A DNA stretch of 24,312 bases. Source: Phycisphaerales bacterium UBA7812. Its GTDB lineage: Bacteria; Planctomycetota; Phycisphaerae; Phycisphaerales; UBA1924. This document shows, in pieces, positions 7,488 to 15,226 of the stretch. The notes below the pieces were generated by a model. It saw nothing but the letters and a program-made list of their open reading frames with translations. It was not told the DNA's origin and ran no database searches. Each line of letters opens with the position of its first letter. The first letter of the stretch is position 1. Both the position numbers and the translations under genes were made by a program. The DNA lies in contig DLBY01000022.1 in NCBI GenBank assembly GCA_002480345.1, forward strand, positions 1 through 24,312. Reading direction: 5' to 3'.

Positions 7488-10091
7488 TCAGGGGCACCCC
7501 GCGGTGAACGAGGCGACGAACGCGGTGATATCGGCGAGGTCGAACACGCCGTCGGGGTTGAGGTCCGCGATCGGATCGCCCGTGGTGAAGCCGCCGACGA
7601 ATACCGAGATGTCCGCGAGGTCGAGCACGCCCGCGGGGGGCGCGAGGTCCGCGGGGCAGGGCGCGGGAGGCGAGCACTGGTTGAGGCGCACCGAGACCGT
7701 GCGCGGGTAGACGAGCGCCGCGTCGGGCATGCCGTCCTGGTCGAGATCCTCGGTGCGCACGAGCGCGGCTTCGTCGTAGACATTGCCCTCGACATAGATC
7801 CCGTCGAGCTCGTAGAGCCCGTTGCCCCGGTTCCGGACGACGGCGCCGCCCTCGACCGCGAGGACGAGATCCATGTCGCCGTCCTGGTCCAGGTCGGCGG
7901 AGGTCGCGTCCGTCGCGTTGTTGAGCTCGATCAGGTCCTGCTCGACGCCCGCGCCCTGAAGCACAACCGCGGGGGCGCCGAAGGAGGGCGTGCCCCCCGA
8001 CTCGTAGACCGCGAAGGGCTGGAGGCCGACGACATCGCGGATGCCGTCTCCGTCGAGATCGGAGACGGGCACGACTCTCGTATGGAACGACGCCAGCGGC
8101 TCGGTGTCGAACGAGCGGCTCCCCATATTCCAGAGCACCTTCCCGCGATCGGCCTGCGCGACCGCCTCGGACCCGAGCAGGAGTTCGGCGAGCCCGTCCC
8201 CGTCGAGGTCCGCGATCCGCGGCGCCGACGGGCGGACGCCCGTGAATTGCGTGAACGACCCGAAGGTCCCGGTGCCCTGATGGTGCCAGAAGACCCAGCC
8301 CCGGTTCGACCCGCCCGCGAGTGAGACGACGATGTCGTCCCAGCCGTCACCGTCGAGATCGCCCGCGGCGTAGCGGGGGTTGTCGGTCAGAGCGACCTGG
8401 GTGTTCGGCAGGTTCAGGAATTGCTCGGCGCCGAAGGTCCCGTCGCCGTTCCCCGGGAACATGCTGAGCGTGCTGTTGGGGCCCTGGCAGAAGAGGTCCA
8501 CGACTCCGTCCCCGGTCAGGTCGCCCGCCCTCGTGCGGCTCGCGCTCCGCGAGGCCTGGATCAGCTGCGTCGGGGCGTGGGTCCCGTCCGGATTGCCGAT
8601 CGCGTAGGCGATCGGAGCGTGGTTCCCCCCGGGCGGGATGGGCGCGGAGCCCACGAGGTCGGGGATCCCGTCGGCGTTGAGATCGGCGAAGGCGCCCCGT
8701 TCGGCGACGAAGTACACCTCGTCGATCCGCGTGTCGAGATCGAACCCGGAGACCCCGTCCGTCAGCGCGAGGCGGAGCAGTTGACCCCCGCTGGGCGTGA
8801 CGCCCGAGCGCCACGCGATGTCGGGCAGCCCGTCGGCGTTGAGGTCCTCGGTGCGTTCCGCGAATCCGAATCTCGGGAACGAGTTCTCTTCGACCAGCGC
8901 GTCGCCTTTGACGAGGTAGAGGTGCATCCCCACCTGCGCTTCGAGGGTGAGCAGGTCGCCCGCTCCGTCCCCGTCGTAGTCCGCGATCGCGATCACCGAG
9001 TCGCGGAGCGGGTTCCCACCGGGTTTCGAGAGGGGCGTGACGACGGGCGAGCCGCTCTGGTCGAGTTCGAGGCGGTGGAGGTGCCGCCCCGCGACATCGG
9101 AGTCCAGCGCGATGTAGAAGGCGGGGGCCGATGGGGGGGCGCTCGGGTCCGGCGCGATCCGCAGGCGGGTTTCGCCCTGGGACCCCGGAACATCGATCGG
9201 GGGTTCGAACGAGCCGTCCGCTCTCCCGTAGCAGAGACCGATTCGGCGCTCGGGGTTCACCTCGCCCATCACGAGGAAGCAGTCCGTAACCCCGTCGAGG
9301 TCGAAGTCTCCGAAGAAGGGCGGGCCCAGCGACCATCCTCCCGTTGCGTCGATGGGCGACGAGATCGGAGCGCCCAGCCCCGCGGGCGATCCGAGCAGGG
9401 TGTACAGCACCAGGTCGGATTCCGGGTCGAGCAGGAGGTCGAAGTTCCCGTCCTGGTTCTGGTCGAAGACCGCGACCTGCTTGGCCGTCCCGTCGGGCAG
9501 GGCGGGGACGGTCCAGAGGGCGCCGTCGAACCCGGTCGGGGTGCCCAGCCTGATCCGGTGCGTGCGGGCCGTCCGGTCGGCGTTGTCCTCGGTGTAGAGC
9601 AGGTCGGGGCGCCCGTCCCCGTTGAAGTCGGCGGGGGCGACGGGGACCCACACCCAGGCAAACCCGGGATCGAGCGGGATCGACTGCTGGAGCGAGAACG
9701 ACCCCGCGCCGTCGTTGCGGTAGAGCTCGAAGCGGAGCGCCTGCCCGTTCACGCCGGGCTGGAAGCGGATCAGGTCAATGTCGCCGTCGAGATCGAAGTC
9801 GGTGGGGACATTCCCGGCGAAGTCCGCGTAGCCCGCGGTGACCGGTGACACGACGGGCGGGCCGAAGGTTCCCGCGCCGTCGTTGAGGTGCACGGCGATC
9901 TGCGTCGAGCTCAACGCGATGAGATCGGGCGAGCCGTCCGCGTTCGCGTCCGCGACGAGGTGCTCATCGACCCCCGGGAGGGAGCGAACGCCCGGATGCT
10001 CGAAGACCTCGCCCACTGGGCACGCCTGACCCGCGGCGCACGCACACGCCGCGACGAGGACGCCGATCGGCGCGATTGCTCGAAATTCCAC
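7488..10091 (-). CDS. Exported FG-GAP/VCBS repeat protein with GCP-type dockerin-like tail
   Basis: An 867-residue exported protein. The start is a GTG at 10091, preceded by AGGGGAG. Residues 1-24 are a signal peptide; VAAC (13-16) could also be read as a lipobox. The body holds 14 calcium-loop repeats of the FG-GAP type (DxDxDGxxD, for example DANADGSPD, DFNGDGRPD, DLDGDGWDD, DLDQDGMPD), which suits two seven-bladed beta-propellers. Such propellers are usually extracellular binding modules. Residues 812-867 (bases 7491-7658) are the paired dockerin-like domain starting with CPADLAPPAG and ending GCP at the stop codon. It is the last gene of a minus-strand run, 112 nt after the kinase gene. 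No terminator with a T-run is visible downstream. Ligand and attachment partner are unknown. Confidence 0.92.
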   Translation of the reverse strand: MEFRAIAPIGVLVAACACAAGQACPVGEVFEHPGVRSLPGVDEHLVADANADGSPDLIALSSTQIAVHLNDGAGTFGPPVVSPVTAGYADFAGNVPTDFDLDGDIDLIRFQPGVNGQALRFELYRNDGAGSFSLQQSIPLDPGFAWVWVPVAPADFNGDGRPDLLYTEDNADRTARTHRIRLGTPTGFDGALWTVPALPDGTAKQVAVFDQNQDGNFDLLLDPESDLVLYTLLGSPAGLGAPISSPIDATGGWSLGPPFFGDFDLDGVTDCFLVMGEVNPERRIGLCYGRADGSFEPPIDVPGSQGETRLRIAPDPSAPPSAPAFYIALDSDVAGRHLHRLELDQSGSPVVTPLSKPGGNPLRDSVIAIADYDGDGAGDLLTLEAQVGMHLYLVKGDALVEENSFPRFGFAERTEDLNADGLPDIAWRSGVTPSGGQLLRLALTDGVSGFDLDTRIDEVYFVAERGAFADLNADGIPDLVGSAPIPPGGNHAPIAYAIGNPDGTHAPTQLIQASRSASRTRAGDLTGDGVVDLFCQGPNSTLSMFPGNGDGTFGAEQFLNLPNTQVALTDNPRYAAGDLDGDGWDDIVVSLAGGSNRGWVFWHHQGTGTFGSFTQFTGVRPSAPRIADLDGDGLAELLLGSEAVAQADRGKVLWNMGSRSFDTEPLASFHTRVVPVSDLDGDGIRDVVGLQPFAVYESGGTPSFGAPAVVLQGAGVEQDLIELNNATDATSADLDQDGDMDLVLAVEGGAVVRNRGNGLYELDGIYVEGNVYDEAALVRTEDLDQDGMPDAALVYPRTVSVRLNQCSPPAPCPADLAPPAGVLDLADISVFVGGFTTGDPIADLNPDGVFDLADITAFVASFTAGCP

Positions 10092-10203
10092 TTGCTCCCC
10101 TTCCGCTCGGCTCTTCGGATTCGCCGCTGCGAGATAGGCGGCATCTTAGAGAGTAATGAGAAAGGCGAAGCCGGGCAAAGGAAACCCGAATCATGATCAA
10201 ACT

Positions 10204-12435
10204 TTAATCTTCTGACGGTACCCCACCCGCCCGCTCCAGCGTCCGCCGCGCGTTGCCCACATACCGGTGATCGGGCCCCAGCGCCGCCTCAAGCCCGTCG
10301 AGGCCGGCGGACGCCAGCGCGCGGGCCTCGTCGAGCCGACCCGCGTCGATGAGCATCTGCGCGTAGACAACGCGGGTGACATTGGTGTCCACATTGCCGT
10401 CGCCCATCGTGCGCACGCGAGTGTCCAGCACATCGAGGAAGATCGGTTCCGCCTCGTCGAAGCGGCCCAGGTCCGTCAGCAGCATCGCGTGGTTGTTCCG
10501 AGTCGTCAGCGTGTCGGGGTGCTCGGGGCCGTACAGACGCTCGTAGAGCGCGCACGCCTCGAGACTCAGAGGCACCGCTTCTTCCGAACGTTCGAGGTGC
10601 TGATAGATCAGCGACACCGCGCCGATCGCCGCGAGCGTGATATCGCTCTCCGGGAGGTCCCGACGCCCCGCCTCCGCGACCGCGTTGTAGTGGCGCAGCG
10701 AGGCCTGATAGTCTCGTCGCTTGTAGGCGACACGCCCGAGATTCGCCTCGGTTTCCAGGACTGCCGCCGCGTCCAGCCCCGGGTTTGCCTGCGCCACCGT
10801 CCGAGCGCGCGCGAGCAGATCCGACGCGGCCTCGAGGTCGTCGACATCCATCGCGAGCAGCGCGAGATCGTTGAGCCGGGCGATGCGCGCGCGAGGATCC
10901 GTTGACGGGGTGAGCTCGAGCGCGCGCTCAAGATTGACCCTCGAGCGATCGAAGTCGTTCAGCGTCGAGTAGATATCGCCCAGTGAATCGCGGAGCAGCG
11001 CCTCGGCCTCCGGCGCCTCCGCGAACCGTTCGTCGATCGATCCCGACGCGTTGTTGAATGCGCCGATCAGGGAGATGTCTTTCGACCCGCCCTCGCGCGG
11101 GTCCGCCTGCGCCACCAGGTCCTCCACGAGGAACGCGTTGATCAGGGCGAGGTTCGTGCGCTCGCGCTCCGCGATCCCGCGCTGGTCGTCCGCGAGCGCG
11201 CGCTGCCGCTCCGCCTCGCGCAGCGCCCCGGTGACCGCGATGAGCGATCCCACGAGCACCGCGAAGATGAGCGCGAGCGCGCCGACCACGACCCGGTTCC
11301 GCTTGGTGAACTTCGCGAGGTGATACCAGGTGCTGGGGGGGCGGGCGAGGATCGGCTCGTCGGCGAGAAGCCTGCGGATATCCGCCGCGAGCGCCGACGC
11401 GGAGGCGTACCGCGCGTCGGGCGACTTCGCCATCGCCTTCTCGAGGATGGTGCCGATGTCGGGGTCGAGATGGGGCGCCGCGGTGCGCACCGGAACGGGC
11501 GCCACCTCCTTGATGCGTTGCATCGCCTCGAACATGCTCACGCGGGTCGTCTCGATCGGGAGGCGACCGGTGAGCATCTCGTAGGCGACGACCCCGAGCG
11601 CGTAGACATCGCAGCGCGGGTCGATCGCGGCGGGATCGCCCGAGACCTGCTCGGGGGACATGTAGTGGAGCGTCCCGACGACCTGGCCCGCCTGCGTGGG
11701 GGCGGTGACGCCCGTCTCCTCGATGTTGACCATCTTCGCGATGCCCAGGTCGAGCACCTTGGGGTCTCCGTCGCCCGTGACGAAGATGTTCTCGGGTTTG
11801 AGATCCCGGTGCACGACCCCGCGCGTGTGCGCATGGTCGATCGCGTCGCAGACGCGCGCGAGCAGGGATAAACGACCCCGGGGGCTCAGGGCGTGCGCAT
11901 CCGCGTAGTCGGTGATGGGCACGCCCTCGACGAGCTCCATCGCGAAGAAGGGCTGCTCGTCGCCCTGCCCGTCGAGCGCGTCGAGCCCGATCTCGAAGAG
12001 GGCCGCGATCCCCGGGTGGCTCAGCCGCGCCAGGGCTTCCGCTTCGAGTCGGAACCGCCTCAGGGCGTTGTCGCCGTGCACGGCGCGGCGGATCAGCTTG
12101 AGCGCGACGGTGCGGCGGGGGTTGATGCGCTCGGCGCGATAGACGATGCCCATCCCGCCTCGTCCGATGACCTCGCGCAGGGTGTACGCGCCGATGCGCT
12201 CGGGGATGGGAGCCGCCCCGGCCCGCTCGCGGGGTGGGGCGCCCGACAGGCTGAGCCCCGCGGTGGTGCCCGACGCGGCGGCGTCTGCGCTGAGCAGCGC
12301 GCGCACCTCCGCGATCAGTCGCTTGTCTCCGTCGCAGGCTTCCGCGATGACACGCTCGCGATCGTCGGGATCCGCGTCGAGCGCGCGCTTGAACGCGCTG
12401 TCGATGATCGCGAAATCGTTGCCGGCACCGCTCAT
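10204..12435 (-). CDS. Transmembrane Ser/Thr protein kinase with C-terminal TPRs
   Basis: A 743-residue Hanks-type kinase. Order: N-terminal region (1-80) with GDKRLIAEVRALL, typical of planctomycete kinases; kinase domain (about 83-355) with glycine loop GRGGMGIV (91-98), VAIK-lysine K113, catalytic HRDLKPEN (209-216, D211), metal-binding DLG (229-231, in place of DFG) and SPEQ (260-263); one transmembrane helix (about 382-402); a coiled, Arg/Glu-rich stretch (405-430); and TPR-like helical repeats (about 475-735) with YGPEHPDTLTTRNNHA (635-650). All catalytic residues are present, so it should be active. The TPRs follow the membrane helix and so would face the periplasm-like side if the kinase is cytoplasmic. 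Its ATG overlaps the sigma factor stop by four bases (ATGA), so translation is coupled. The likely partner is that sigma factor. Confidence 0.95.
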   Translation of the reverse strand: MSGAGNDFAIIDSAFKRALDADPDDRERVIAEACDGDKRLIAEVRALLSADAAASGTTAGLSLSGAPPRERAGAAPIPERIGAYTLREVIGRGGMGIVYRAERINPRRTVALKLIRRAVHGDNALRRFRLEAEALARLSHPGIAALFEIGLDALDGQGDEQPFFAMELVEGVPITDYADAHALSPRGRLSLLARVCDAIDHAHTRGVVHRDLKPENIFVTGDGDPKVLDLGIAKMVNIEETGVTAPTQAGQVVGTLHYMSPEQVSGDPAAIDPRCDVYALGVVAYEMLTGRLPIETTRVSMFEAMQRIKEVAPVPVRTAAPHLDPDIGTILEKAMAKSPDARYASASALAADIRRLLADEPILARPPSTWYHLAKFTKRNRVVVGALALIFAVLVGSLIAVTGALREAERQRALADDQRGIAERERTNLALINAFLVEDLVAQADPREGGSKDISLIGAFNNASGSIDERFAEAPEAEALLRDSLGDIYSTLNDFDRSRVNLERALELTPSTDPRARIARLNDLALLAMDVDDLEAASDLLARARTVAQANPGLDAAAVLETEANLGRVAYKRRDYQASLRHYNAVAEAGRRDLPESDITLAAIGAVSLIYQHLERSEEAVPLSLEACALYERLYGPEHPDTLTTRNNHAMLLTDLGRFDEAEPIFLDVLDTRVRTMGDGNVDTNVTRVVYAQMLIDAGRLDEARALASAGLDGLEAALGPDHRYVGNARRTLERAGGVPSED

Positions 12436-13061
12436 GGGGCTGTCCCCTCGTCGCGGCCCGCGTCCGTTCCGAGTTCGGGGCGCAGACGCCGGAGGAGCCA
12501 GGCCCGCGCCATGCGCCAGTCGGCGCTCGCGGTGCTCCGGGCGATGCCCACGAGATCCGCGGCCTGCTCGAGGGTGAGGCCCCCGAAAAACCGGAGCTCG
12601 ACGAGCCTCGCCTTCCGCTCATCGAGCGTCGCGAGCTCGTCGAGCGCCTCGTCGAGGGCGGCGAGGTCCTCGAGCCCGATCGATTCGGCGCGTGTCGTCG
12701 CGGGATCGCCCAGCGTGACGCGGTGGCGCCCGCCGCCTCTCTTGTCGCGCCCGGCGCCCCGCGCATGGTCGATGAGCACATGGCGCATGACGCGCGACGC
12801 GAGCGCGAAGAACTGGGCGCGCTCCATGGGTTGCAGTGTCGCGCCGCCCAGCAGGCGGGCGCAGGCCTCGTTGACGACGGCGGTGGGCTGGAGGGTGTGG
12901 CCCGCGCGCTCCTCGCGGAACAGACCCGAGGCGATCACGCGCAGTTCGTCGTGGAGGATCGCCATCAGCTGCGCGGGATCCTCACCCTGGATCGTCGCGC
13001 GCAGGCGCGCGGCGATCGCGTCTGGGCTCGTTGCGGATGGTGGGTGAGGCGGGTCCTGCAC
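12432..13061 (-). CDS. ECF-type RNA polymerase sigma factor
   Basis: A 209-residue sigma factor of the ECF family common in planctomycetes (the group with LQPTA-V-x-EA in region 2). Region 2 covers about 28-100 with FFALASRVMRHVLIDHAR (84-101) as the region 2.3/2.4 helix; region 4 covers about 133-195 with VELRFFGGLTLEQAADLVG (154-172) and a helix-turn-helix ending near 190. Where most ECF factors carry an acidic D/E-D-L-x-Q-E stretch, this one has LQPTAVVNEA (57-66), with T60 at the acidic position. The start is a GTG at 13061 with no Shine-Dalgarno; a TACGAT box ends 6 nt upstream, suggesting a leaderless transcript. It overlaps the kinase gene by 4 bp, and the metzincin gene ends 44 nt upstream. 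No anti-sigma gene is present in the window. Confidence 0.95.
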   Translation of the reverse strand: MQDPPHPPSATSPDAIAARLRATIQGEDPAQLMAILHDELRVIASGLFREERAGHTLQPTAVVNEACARLLGGATLQPMERAQFFALASRVMRHVLIDHARGAGRDKRGGGRHRVTLGDPATTRAESIGLEDLAALDEALDELATLDERKARLVELRFFGGLTLEQAADLVGIARSTASADWRMARAWLLRRLRPELGTDAGRDEGTAP

Positions 13062-13066
13062 GGGCG

Positions 13067-13081
13067 GATCGTATCACGATC
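13067..13081 (-). promoter_or_regulatory. Palindromic -10 region of the sigma factor gene
   Basis: GATCGTGATACGATC is a perfect inverted repeat with 6-bp arms and a 3-bp centre. Read towards the sigma gene it contains TGATACGAT, an extended -10 form whose expected start site coincides with the GTG. A dyad covering the -10 box is a natural operator; the binding factor is unknown. Confidence 0.45.
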
Positions 13082-13105
13082 GGTGCGAAGGACTCGGCTC
13101 GTTGT

Positions 13106-15070
13106 TCACGGGCAGCCCGCGTTGAACGCGGCGACGAACGCGGAGATATCCGCGAGATCCCAGACCGCGTTCCCGTCGAAGTCCGCGATCGGATCGGACG
13201 CGACGAACCCGGCGATGAAGGTGTTGAGGTCCGCGAGGTCGAGCTGCCCGGTGGGGGGCGCGAGGTCCGCGGGCGAGCACGCGCCGGTGCAGGCGTCGAG
13301 CAGGCCGTCCCCGTCGCTGTCCAGCGCGCGGTCGATGGTGCTGTACTCCGCGGTGAAGCGGATCGCGTTGGTCGCGCAGAGCTCCGGGTTGACATCGGGC
13401 GTGTACTCGATGTCGAAGGTGATGTCGCTTCCGAACGCGTTCCAGGTCGCGGCGTCGATCGTCACGGTGGAGAACGAGGCGGCACAGTCGCTCCCGCCCG
13501 ACGCGAACGCGATCCCGTAGGGCTCGCCGTTGACGACGACGGAGACGAACTCGCTCGAACTCGAGAAGTCCGCGCCGGCGCGGATGGTCAGCGTGACCTC
13601 GGAGAACGCCTCGGGCGCGTCGGTCAGGGTGGTCGAGAGCGGGAGAGAGAACGAGCTCTCGAGATCGATGATCGGCGCGTCGATCACGACGCGGGGGGTT
13701 GCCTGCGCGATGTCCGCGATCCCGTCGTTGTTGCAGTCGTCGAGCAGGCCCTGGGCGAGTTCGCACGCGTCGAGCGCGCCGCTCGCGTCGCTGTCGGAGG
13801 CGGGGTCGAACACGAGTTGGAAGACATCGCCCGTGCCGTCGTTGTCGCAGTCGGTCGAGGCGTCCATGCCCCCGGCGCGGAAAGACGCGACACCGGGGAA
13901 GGTCTCGCCGATGAGGCGGGCGTTGTCGGCGGCGCCCGCGACGCCCGTGGGCACCCCGCCGTTGAGCACATCGGGGTTGGAGAACTGGGGTCGGCGCGAG
14001 CCCGGGGAGTAGGCCATCACGCTCCGCCGGAGGCTGCCCCCCGTGGTGGTCCAGCGCCACCCGAAGCCGTACTCGCGGTAGGACCCGCCCGCGTTGTCGA
14101 CGTCGTGGGTGGCGCCCTGGTTGTGCCCCAGCTCGTGGGCGAAGGTCAGGTTGCCGATCGCGCACGACTGCGCGGTGAGGCTGAACCCGGAGCCCTGCGA
14201 TTCGGGCGCGAGGTAAGCGACGCCGCAGATGCCGATGCCCGATTCGCTGATGACGGCGACGAGGTCGGCGCCGGTCGCGTCCCGCAGGTCGTGGGCCTCG
14301 TCCATCACGCCGTCGGCGGGGCTGCGCACGGCGCTCAGCAGGCTTGAGCCGGAGAAGCCTCCCGGGTCGCCTGTCCACACACCGACCAGTTCGAGGCGGC
14401 ACGCGACAGCGCCATCGTCGCCGACGGTCATCAGGCTGTTGTCGTACGCGGTGTTGGCCGACTCGATCGCCGCGGACGCGAACGCGAACACCTGGTTCTG
14501 CCCGCCGACCTGAGCGGCTCCCGTTTCGGTGAAGCCCACGAGGACGCGTGTGATCTGCTCCGGTTCGCCGCGCAACGCGGGATCGCCAACAGCGGGTTGC
14601 TCGCCCTCTGCACCCTCCCGCAGCGCCACGCAGCCGGGAAGGGCGGCACGCCCCAGATCGAGGACGCGGACGCGCATCGGGTCGGCGGTCGGGCGGATCT
14701 CGTACACGCCGCGGTCGCTCCAGACCGCGCCCGCGATCGCGCCGTCCACTTCGCAGAGCAGGAAGTGCCCCGCGTCGCCGACCAGCGAGCCCCGGACGGT
14801 GCGGGCGCCGGTGAATCCGGTGATCGAAACACCGGTCGGCTGGAGAACGAACTCAGCGGGGCCGAGATCGACCCGGACCGGTGTGCGGCCGCTCGTTGCG
14901 TCGAGGATCGCTTGGAACGGCAGCGTGCACTGTCCGGCAGAAGTCGGCGCTGAAGCGGGGCGTGCGACGACGCCTGCGCGTTCGGTGAGCGACCCCGCGG
15001 GCGACTGAGCGGCGTGTGAGGCGGTGAGCAGACAGACAGACGCGGCGGCGACGGCGCTGGTGAACGGCAT
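13106..15070 (-). CDS. Exported metzincin-type zinc metallopeptidase with GCP-type dockerin-like tail
   Basis: From the ATG at 15070 (654 residues; a TTG six codons upstream is less likely) there is a signal peptide cut near SHA-AQ (20/21), a propeptide-like region (about 22-170) with C47 and C106, and a catalytic domain (about 172-398). The zinc site is HELGHNQGATHD (312-323), matching HExxHxxGxxH with H312, E313, H316 and H322, and the Met-turn is SVMAYS with M352: a reprolysin-like metzincin, so a secreted protease. Then come acidic DxDxDG-like loops (about 405-455), a beta domain (about 460-590) and the paired dockerin-like tail (bases 13109-13279), ending NAGCP at the stop. It is the first gene of the run leading into the sigma factor 44 nt downstream. 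TAAAAC (15153-15148) is a weak -10 candidate 77 nt before the start. Substrate unknown. Confidence 0.93.
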   Translation of the reverse strand: MPFTSAVAAASVCLLTASHAAQSPAGSLTERAGVVARPASAPTSAGQCTLPFQAILDATSGRTPVRVDLGPAEFVLQPTGVSITGFTGARTVRGSLVGDAGHFLLCEVDGAIAGAVWSDRGVYEIRPTADPMRVRVLDLGRAALPGCVALREGAEGEQPAVGDPALRGEPEQITRVLVGFTETGAAQVGGQNQVFAFASAAIESANTAYDNSLMTVGDDGAVACRLELVGVWTGDPGGFSGSSLLSAVRSPADGVMDEAHDLRDATGADLVAVISESGIGICGVAYLAPESQGSGFSLTAQSCAIGNLTFAHELGHNQGATHDVDNAGGSYREYGFGWRWTTTGGSLRRSVMAYSPGSRRPQFSNPDVLNGGVPTGVAGAADNARLIGETFPGVASFRAGGMDASTDCDNDGTGDVFQLVFDPASDSDASGALDACELAQGLLDDCNNDGIADIAQATPRVVIDAPIIDLESSFSLPLSTTLTDAPEAFSEVTLTIRAGADFSSSSEFVSVVVNGEPYGIAFASGGSDCAASFSTVTIDAATWNAFGSDITFDIEYTPDVNPELCATNAIRFTAEYSTIDRALDSDGDGLLDACTGACSPADLAPPTGQLDLADLNTFIAGFVASDPIADFDGNAVWDLADISAFVAAFNAGCP

Positions 15071-15226
15071 GGTGGATCTTCCCGGCAATCGGAGCCGGGT
15101 GAGACCCCCGGCGGCGTGAACAGACCGCAGCGCCCCTCACGCCGCGTGTTTTATCCCGTACGCATCGGGCCGCGATCCCGTTCCAGATTCGAGAGACAAT
15201 CGGGCTTTGGACGGGTCGGAGAGGGT

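Noticed and set aside
8421..9848. 475-codon plus-strand frame opposite the FG-GAP gene
   Set aside because: Shadow produced by the repeated GAC/GTC-rich calcium loops.
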